A stretch of 23,442 nucleotides of DNA. It comes from Ramicandelaber brevisporus. Its lineage: Eukaryota; Kickxellomycota; Ramicandelaberales; Ramicandelaberaceae. The notes beneath the pieces were generated by a model. It was not told the origin of the DNA and searched no databases. It saw nothing but the letters and a program-made list of their open reading frames with translations. The DNA is taken from positions 1 to 23,442 of the forward strand of contig MU602751.1 of the NCBI GenBank assembly GCA_025201865.1. Reading direction: 5' to 3'. This document shows positions 17,760-23,442 of the stretch, one piece after another. The translations under genes were made by a program, and so were the position numbers. Every line of letters begins with the position of its first letter. Position 1 is the stretch's first letter.

Positions 17760-19313
17760 TCAAATTAAAATTGTGGGATTGGGACAGTACTTTAACATTC
17801 CGAGCTTGCGCTCATTGACTACATTTCGAATATCAAGCACTTCCAAATTCGAGAAAATGCCAATTGCAGGGTCGATTTTTAGATCATCGTTTGCTCGAGA
17901 CTCGTTGATTTTGAGATGCTTCACCTGAGGTGCATCGATTCCTTTGAGCAAGTCAACGGCTGCACTGCGCATACTACAGTGTGTGAACTCTACACTTGTA
18001 AGCCGTGGAGACATTGCGATAATTTGAGGGAAAGAAGCACCGCCAAATACCATATTACTAATCATTAGTTTTTTGAGCTGTGGCAATGGATAGAAAGCTT
18101 GATCTGATGAGCAGTTGCCGCCATCAATATTGAGTTGCTGAACACACTTTAGCTCGGCTGTAATGAAGTCCAATTTGAAGTCAGCCATCTTCACCAGATG
18201 ACAGATTTGAATATTTGGCATCGCTTTGAGATATAGATGCAGATCTGGAACGGGTGTGCTTTGGCCGAAGAACTTAAGCGTTGTAATAGATGGCCATGGT
18301 TGATTTGCAAATATGGTTGCAAGTGGCAACTGACTTTGTTCAGAGCATGAAGCAGCGCGACAGCCAATTGATATATCGGTGAGTACCGGGAATCTATCGG
18401 GCTTGAACGTTGAGAAGTCATAGTCAGCGGGATTGTTGCAACACGCCTGGAGGCGCAGTTTGCACAGGTGTGGGAAGACTGGTGCTTCCTCACCACCAAA
18501 GACTTGCTTGTTCAGCTTACCATGGCAACGATCTGGTTTAACTTGGCAGATATCCAGAGAGACAAGAACTTGGGGTAGCAGTGGAGCAATCTCAGTAGGT
18601 AAAACCTCGAGTGTTGCCAAATCCAGCCGAATGCGCTTCGTGTTTGTAACGGAGCCAAGTAGAGTGGCCAACGAAGCGTGGATAGACCGCCAATTATTAG
18701 TATCATGGCTAGCAGACAAATGAATCAACAAGACGTGACCACTTCGTCCCTGATTATTAATCCAGTTGGCCGCAGTGCCCGCATGACCTGCCGACTCACC
18801 AGTAATGGTCATTGTAACGCGACGTAAGTTGCTCATATACTCCAGGTTAACTGCAAACATGTCAGTGGTGCCAGAGCAGAGAGTAAAGCTAACATGCTGA
18901 ACAGTAGGGAAATAGCCAGGCATGTGGAAATACGGAGCAATTGAACGGATCGCCAGTTGGCGGACAAGTCGACCACATTTAAACAGGGAATGAGGTACTT
19001 CACGGCCACGCAATGTAACACCAGTAAGCTCAATATTGCGCCAGATAGACTTGGTAAAGAGCTCAGAGAATGTGCGGTTGACTGTGAGGACCTTGGCAGC
19101 ATCGCTCTGTGTGAAGAACCTCTCAGCAATGTATTCGCGCAGATCGCGCGGCAGATCGAGGAAACGGAACGGACTGAGCTTCGTGCGCGGCTGATCTTCA
19201 AATAGCTGAAGGATCTGGCGCAGCTGTGACACGGTCGCGGACGCGAGGTGGCCCAATATACGCAGGCACAGTTCGTTCTCGAGTGTTGTTGTAGCAGCCT
19301 TTATCGCTAGCAT
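17760..19313 (-). CDS. F-box-like protein with leucine-rich C-terminal region
   Basis: The start is ATG at 19313-19311 (MLAIKAATTTLENEL); a TTG eight codons upstream is not a likely start. The product has 517 residues. An F-box-like segment lies at about 49-95 (FRFLDLPRDLREYIAERFF, then NRTFSELFTKSIWRNIEL), with the typical LPxxLxxxI and final IWRxI pattern. Downstream, regularly spaced leucine/isoleucine segments with 'L..L.I..C' units (from about residue 120 to the end) suggest an LRR-like horseshoe. Such proteins usually act as substrate receptors of SCF ubiquitin ligases through Skp1. Residues 10-45 are helical and unassigned. The gene follows TAF11 on the same strand with only 135 bp between; TATAAAC at 19434-19428 is a candidate promoter. 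The F-box call is moderate. Confidence 0.75.
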   Translation of the reverse strand: MLAIKAATTTLENELCLRILGHLASATVSQLRQILQLFEDQPRTKLSPFRFLDLPRDLREYIAERFFTQSDAAKVLTVNRTFSELFTKSIWRNIELTGVTLRGREVPHSLFKCGRLVRQLAIRSIAPYFHMPGYFPTVQHVSFTLCSGTTDMFAVNLEYMSNLRRVTMTITGESAGHAGTAANWINNQGRSGHVLLIHLSASHDTNNWRSIHASLATLLGSVTNTKRIRLDLATLEVLPTEIAPLLPQVLVSLDICQVKPDRCHGKLNKQVFGGEEAPVFPHLCKLRLQACCNNPADYDFSTFKPDRFPVLTDISIGCRAASCSEQSQLPLATIFANQPWPSITTLKFFGQSTPVPDLHLYLKAMPNIQICHLVKMADFKLDFITAELKCVQQLNIDGGNCSSDQAFYPLPQLKKLMISNMVFGGASFPQIIAMSPRLTSVEFTHCSMRSAAVDLLKGIDAPQVKHLKINESRANDDLKIDPAIGIFSNLEVLDIRNVVNERKLGMLKYCPNPTILI

Positions 19314-19384
19314 ATTTGTTGACACTAAGAAAAGCAAATTGAGGAAGCTATCAAAAGGAGAGTTAGAAAAAGAAATACACGCTT

Positions 19385-19431
19385 TTTGTTTGTTTGCTTG
19401 TTTGCTAGTTTGCTTGTTTGCTAGTTTGTTT
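19385..19431. repeat. TTTGC/TTTG simple repeat in the F-box promoter
   Basis: Alternating TTTG, TTTGCTTG and TTTGCTAG units fill much of the 135-bp space between TAF11 and the F-box gene; on the transcribed strand it reads CAAAC/CAAGC. The candidate TATA box (19434-19428) overlaps its edge. Confidence 0.75.
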
Positions 19432-19448
19432 ATACTTGTTTTGTGACA

Positions 19449-20657
19449 CTAAAAGACTCGTCTTCGCGGGTTTAGAGAGGGTTGTTTATGCACTTGTTTT
19501 AGCCGATATTGTCTGTATGCCTCTCTCAAATGCTCTGGTCTCAACGGTGTATCGTTCTCTTCGTTATCATTGGCATCGTCATCGTCTGAGCTATCATTTA
19601 CAAAATCCTCATCACTGTCTTTACCTACATCTTCATCATTTTTGCGAGCTGCTTGCTTCTGCTGTAATCGGTGCTCTCTTCTTGCCTCCTTTCTACCATC
19701 ATCTTGTTGCTTCTTAATTCTCAACGCCATTTCCACAATCTCACCCACAAACACTTTGCCTAAGCCAGCCATCACGAATATCAACGTATTGGCTGGTGTT
19801 TGATCTAGCAATGCAGTCAGTAGCTTCTTCATTGTTCCCTTGTGCAGCGTTGCTGTTCTGTATGCCTGGTACCTCTGCTGAACTTCATCATCCAGCTGAT
19901 TAACAAGTGTTTGGCGAATGTCATTATCGAGCGATGCCAGCTGAACCATTTCGGCACCATATGGATTCAAAATCGAGGGATTCTGAGCGTGGCCATAGGA
20001 GTGCAGATCCGTTAAATCAACCATTCGTCCAGGAACACGTCCACCTCTAGTTAGTACTTGTCTTTGTCCATTGCTTGCATACTGTTGCTGCACGGCACCC
20101 ATCCCGCCATCCATTGCCTCGTCACCGCCAAAGTCTTCAGCAGACAGGCCGATTGATGTAAAGTCAAACCCAGCGAGTGCTCCGAGACTGCCACCAGCTG
20201 CTCCACCGCCTCCACCAACACCAAATCCAAATCCAAACATCTCCTGCAAAAAATCGGCTCCCTTCGATGAAGATGCACCAGGTGCTTTGCTTTTGCCCTT
20301 GCCTTTTCCAGGTGCAACTGTTCGGCTCAATGGGAGATCATCCATATCGCTATCGTCGTTATCAATGTTGCGGCGGTTATCCTTGCCATCACCATTGTTA
20401 TCGTCGTCATCGTCATCATCGTCACCATTGTCGTTGTCGTCATCGTCGCCGTCAGTGTTGTAGTTATTGTTATTGTTATCGTTATCGGTAGCTTTGTATT
20501 CGTCATCATCGTCATCAAGAGCGTCGTAGTTTTCATCGAGATCAAGCTTGCGTTTGAGACCACTTGTTGCTGTTGCTGTCGTTGCTGGCTGATCAAGCGC
20601 AGATCGACCTCGATTGACGTTGCTGTTTGACCGTAACAAGCCTGCTGCGTTATACAT
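19449..20657 (-). CDS. TAF11: TFIID subunit TAF11 (histone-fold) with an acidic insert
   Basis: Component of general transcription factor TFIID, which pairs with TAF13 through a histone fold. It has 402 residues from ATG 20657. Residues 47-107 are an Asp/Asn-rich tract, then a Lys/Gly stretch and a Gly-rich region. The C-terminal histone fold is clear: helix 1 RYQAYRTATLHKGTMKKLL (262-280), helix 2 NTLIFVMAGLGKVFVGEIVE (290-309) continuing into MALRIKK, and last helix PLRPEHLREAYRQYRL (371-386). These match TAF11 in order and spacing except that residues 317-370, between helices 2 and 3, form a charged insert of about 50 residues, where most TAF11 proteins have a short loop. Head-to-head with SPT2. 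Identity confident. Confidence 0.92.
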   Translation of the reverse strand: MYNAAGLLRSNSNVNRGRSALDQPATTATATSGLKRKLDLDENYDALDDDDDEYKATDNDNNNNNYNTDGDDDDNDNGDDDDDDDDNNGDGKDNRRNIDNDDSDMDDLPLSRTVAPGKGKGKSKAPGASSSKGADFLQEMFGFGFGVGGGGGAAGGSLGALAGFDFTSIGLSAEDFGGDEAMDGGMGAVQQQYASNGQRQVLTRGGRVPGRMVDLTDLHSYGHAQNPSILNPYGAEMVQLASLDNDIRQTLVNQLDDEVQQRYQAYRTATLHKGTMKKLLTALLDQTPANTLIFVMAGLGKVFVGEIVEMALRIKKQQDDGRKEARREHRLQQKQAARKNDEDVGKDSDEDFVNDSSDDDDANDNEENDTPLRPEHLREAYRQYRLKQVHKQPSLNPRRRVF

Positions 20658-20955
20658 TGTGTGTGTGTGCTTAAAAAGGGATTATTATTTCGCGATTCTT
20701 GACGAAAGCGTTCTCGGGTTTGGGGAAGAGTGGACTCTCGTTTTGTGCACGCAGCGACAGCGACAACCATAGCGACAACCGCAGTGACAACGACGATAGC
20801 GACGACAGCAAGTCTGCTTTCCTTCATCGTCGTTGAAGCTGTTACGCTCCAGTCTTCGCCTCCCACTCTATATCACACCCCCTCCCCCACTCTGTCTTTA
20901 TATAGAAACTGAACGAGCGCTTCCCTTTGTACTCATCGGCTGGCTCTGCTCGAAG
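20658..20955. promoter_or_regulatory. Bidirectional promoter of TAF11 and SPT2
   Basis: 298 bp between the two ATGs. On the SPT2 side a TATATA motif lies at 20899-20904, about 52 bp before its ATG, preceded by a C-rich block (20877-20889). The centre (20751-20812) holds an imperfect repeat of AGCGACAACC-like units. No TATA seen on the TAF11 side, where a TG/CA run (20658-20668) abuts the ATG. Confidence 0.55.
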
Positions 20956-23060
20956 ATGGTGCCAGACGCTCGAGTTAAAGGAGGAGATCGAGTTGATCCT
21001 CGACGGCACACGACCACCGCTACATCCACAGCTGGATATGGATACCGAAATGCACCATCCAGCGGTGTCAGCAGCTCACGTGAGCATGTTCACCCGCAGA
21101 GGTTCGGTCCTGCTCCATCTCAATCAGCCAGTATTGCAGCTACATCCAGGTCGCGACATTCGGAACCGGGCACATCATCGTCCTCCAGACTGCCACATCC
21201 ATTGCGACAAAGTACAACTGGAATGAAGACAATAGCTGGAAAGAGACCACCAGGTACATCGTCTTCATCTTCAGCATCAACTGTATCCGCGAAAGTGACT
21301 GCTCCATCTGCCTCTTCTACAGTTGCGAGAAAACGGGCTGTTATGGATGATCGACGACCTCCTGTCGCGTTGAATTCACATTCTGCAGTAGGTTCACGAG
21401 CACCAATCAGCACAATAGCATCTGGCAGACAGGAGGCTGTACCAGCCGCTCGTGCTCGACCATCTTCCACTGTAGTAGCACCCAAGAGGCCGACTGCTTC
21501 CACTTCATCGACAGCTGCTACGCAGTCTTTAACGAGACAGCCGCCAATGATTTCGAAAGAGCTATCGGCGATTCTGGGGCAGCAACGAAGACAAACTTCA
21601 CCAGCATTACGAACGGCACCGCAGCAGAGGCAATCTGTGGCACAGACGCAGCCCGCTGCACAGAGACCATCAAGACCAGCTGCTCAAAGATTGAGCGATT
21701 CATCGAGGCTATCAGTGCCAGCGAGACCACGTCCACCTGCTGCAGACCCAACTCCGGCGCCACAGCGAAAGTCACTACCTGCAGCATCCACTGCCAGACC
21801 AAGTCCGAGAACGACAGCTCCAAGCTCTCAGCGGTCGCCACGGACTGCTAGATATATGGCAGAAGACGAAGCGGTCCAACTTCCATCAGCAAAGCCACAA
21901 GCTCAGGCATCCAGATCAGCTACAACAGCTGCTACATCCTCAGCACCTACACAAAGGCGAGCCACTGTGGCAGCATCCACAACAGCATCCACAACAGCCA
22001 CAGTGAATGCAAGACCAGTTGCGAAACCAAAGTCAAAGAAACCGAGTGTTATTGAGAAGATGGTTAGAGAGATGACTGGCCGTACTGCGGTTCAACGAAA
22101 ACCAGCAACACAAGCAGCGGCTCCTCCAGCTCGGCCGATTGCAAATCCAGTTGCACCATCGACTCGGCCAGCACGATTGTCTGCTCCATCATCCACATCT
22201 GCTGTTCCAGAACGCCGACAGACAACTTCATCAGCTGTGAGACCTCAACAGCAACAACAACAGCATCAGCAACAGTATCATCAGCAACATCCATCACAGC
22301 TGTCACAGCTGTCACAGCCACAGCGCGACTCAGCTGTTCCTAGACGATCAACGGTGCCAAATGGGACCGCAACGCGAGTAAGACCACGAAACGATGAAGC
22401 ATTGAGCATGCCTCCACCTGATCCAAAACGAAGACGAGTTGCAGAACCAGTCAATCCGGCACCACGGTTACCAGCAAATGGTGGTAGTACACATGCTATT
22501 GCTAGAAGACGCACAGATCCATCATCTATGCTGCCACCCAGCCGTCCAGTGCATCCTCAGCCTGTACCAAGACAGCATCAGCAACCACCACAACAACAGC
22601 AACCACCATCACAACAGCAACCACAGCCACAACAACAACAACCTTTACAGCGGCCGAGACCGCCGATTACATCTGCAAATGCTCCTACTACAACTGTTCG
22701 CAGACAACCTCCACAGCAACCTCCACAGCAACCTCCGCAACAACCTCCACAGCAACCTCCTGCACGCATACCTGCTCCACAGCCTCCCCGCTCTCAACGT
22801 CCAACAACTGCTGGCAAACGACCACCAACCACAGGCAGCAAACGGCCGCCAGGATCTCTTCCCACTACGGGTTCTAAGCGTCCACCATCTATGTCATCAA
22901 CGGGAACGAAGCGACCACCAACGACCGGCTCAAAGCGTCCGCCTTCAGTTGGAACCAAACGCCCTCCTTCGTATGGCACCAAACGTCCACCCTCATATGG
23001 CACAAAGCGTCCGCCAAACTATCACTCATCCTCGAATGGAAAACGATATTATTCCGATTC

Positions 23061-23107
<47 letters not shown>

Positions 23108-23412
23108 CTGACGAGATGGACTCTGACGACAGTTTGAATGACTTTGTTGCATCTGAAGATGAGGACGACTCAGATGCGGTTGAAGAAGCTCAGCGTTACA
23201 TGGATCACCTCAAACATCGCCGCCGAATGGTTGAACAGCGTTATGGAACAAGAGATGGATATGAGAGTGATGACATGGAAGTAGACGCGTTTGAGCTCGA
23301 AAAGGAGGAGAAGCGGAGTACAAGATTGGCTCGACAGGAGGATTTGATTGAGCAGAGGTTACAAGAAGAACATGAACGTGCGAAAATGACAATGCGGACT
23401 AGAGCTGCTTAA
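20956..23412 (+). CDS. SPT2: SPT2-family chromatin protein (histone H3-H4 chaperone)
   Basis: Start at ATG 20956 (MVPDARVKGGDR); upstream residues in frame are promoter. 818 residues. Most of the protein (1-690) is disordered, rich in Ser, Ala, Pro, Thr, Gln and Arg, with PPQQ repeats (22705-22761), an array of eight KRPP motifs (22811-23016) and 15 consecutive aspartates (23062-23106). The C-terminal ~115 residues fit the SPT2 domain: an acidic DSDDSLNDFVASEDEDD entry, a helix with RYMDHLKHRRRMVEQRYG, DDMEV, and a long charged helix LARQEDLIEQRLQEEHERAK at the end. In studied members this domain binds H3-H4 tetramers and preserves nucleosomes during transcription. The N-terminal half has no recognised domain. 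Length is not diagnostic because the linker varies. Identity rests on the C-terminus and context with TAF11. Confidence 0.85.
22705..22761 (+). repeat. 12-bp repeat encoding PPQQ
   Basis: About five units of CAACCTCCACAG with single-base variants, in frame within SPT2. Confidence 0.9.
22811..23016 (+). repeat. KRPP motif array in SPT2
   Basis: Eight (G)(S/T/A)KRPP motifs spaced by 2-8 residues. The last three share a GTKRPPSY-like unit, and codons differ between copies, so it is an older protein-level repeat and not a fresh DNA expansion. A ninth KRPP lies alone near 21240. Confidence 0.9.
23062..23106 (+). repeat. (GAT)15 microsatellite encoding polyaspartate
   Basis: Fifteen pure GAT codons at the entry to the SPT2 domain. 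Purity suggests recent length change by slippage. Confidence 0.95.
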
Positions 23413-23442
23413 AACAACAACCGATTTACTTTGTTATTCGAC

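Noticed and set aside
22439-23137. 232-codon alternative frame inside SPT2
   Set aside because: His/Asn/Leu-rich and polymethionine translation from the CAG/CAA and GAT repeats; SPT2 explains the region.

Overview
This is a compact, intron-poor eukaryotic nuclear segment. Every recognisable gene reads as one open frame (an 891-residue importin and a roughly 2380-residue THO subunit are each uninterrupted by ordinary introns). Intergenic spaces are short, several promoters have TATA boxes, and two genes have AATAAA at the 3' end. The core genes (THO2, importin beta, TAF11, SPT2) are pan-eukaryotic. Small secreted cysteine proteins, an F-box/leucine-rich protein and C/T-rich 5' leaders suggest a fungus, perhaps an early-diverging intron-poor lineage such as Kickxellomycotina. 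That lineage is a guess, not shown by the sequence.

Layout. 1-398 (-): possible 5' part of a gene running off the left edge. 680-1027 (-): 115-residue orphan protein with a TATA box bracketed by an inverted repeat. 1677-8937 (+): THO2, the large subunit of the THO mRNP/export complex; its frame is broken by a perfect 118-bp tandem duplication at 2606-2841. 8938-9820: spacer with a 720-bp C/T-rich stretch lacking any ATG. 9821-11032 (+): unrecognised 403-residue protein. 11199-11522 (-) and 12510-12836 (+): divergent pair of small secreted beta/gamma-crystallin-like paralogues. 13073-14245 (+): divergent protein kinase. 14756-17431 (+): importin beta. 17760-19313 (-): F-box/leucine-rich protein. 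19449-20657 (-) and 20956-23412 (+): TAF11 and SPT2, head to head over 298 bp.

The genes do not form one pathway. There is a loose theme of transcription, chromatin and transport (TAF11 in TFIID, SPT2 as an H3-H4 chaperone of transcribed chromatin, THO2 in co-transcriptional mRNP assembly, importin beta in nuclear import). The less familiar material is the paired secreted paralogues, the 115-residue orphan, and the THO2 duplication, which happens to create an intron-like arrangement that could restore the frame. I found no CRISPR array, transposon, rRNA or recognisable tRNA.
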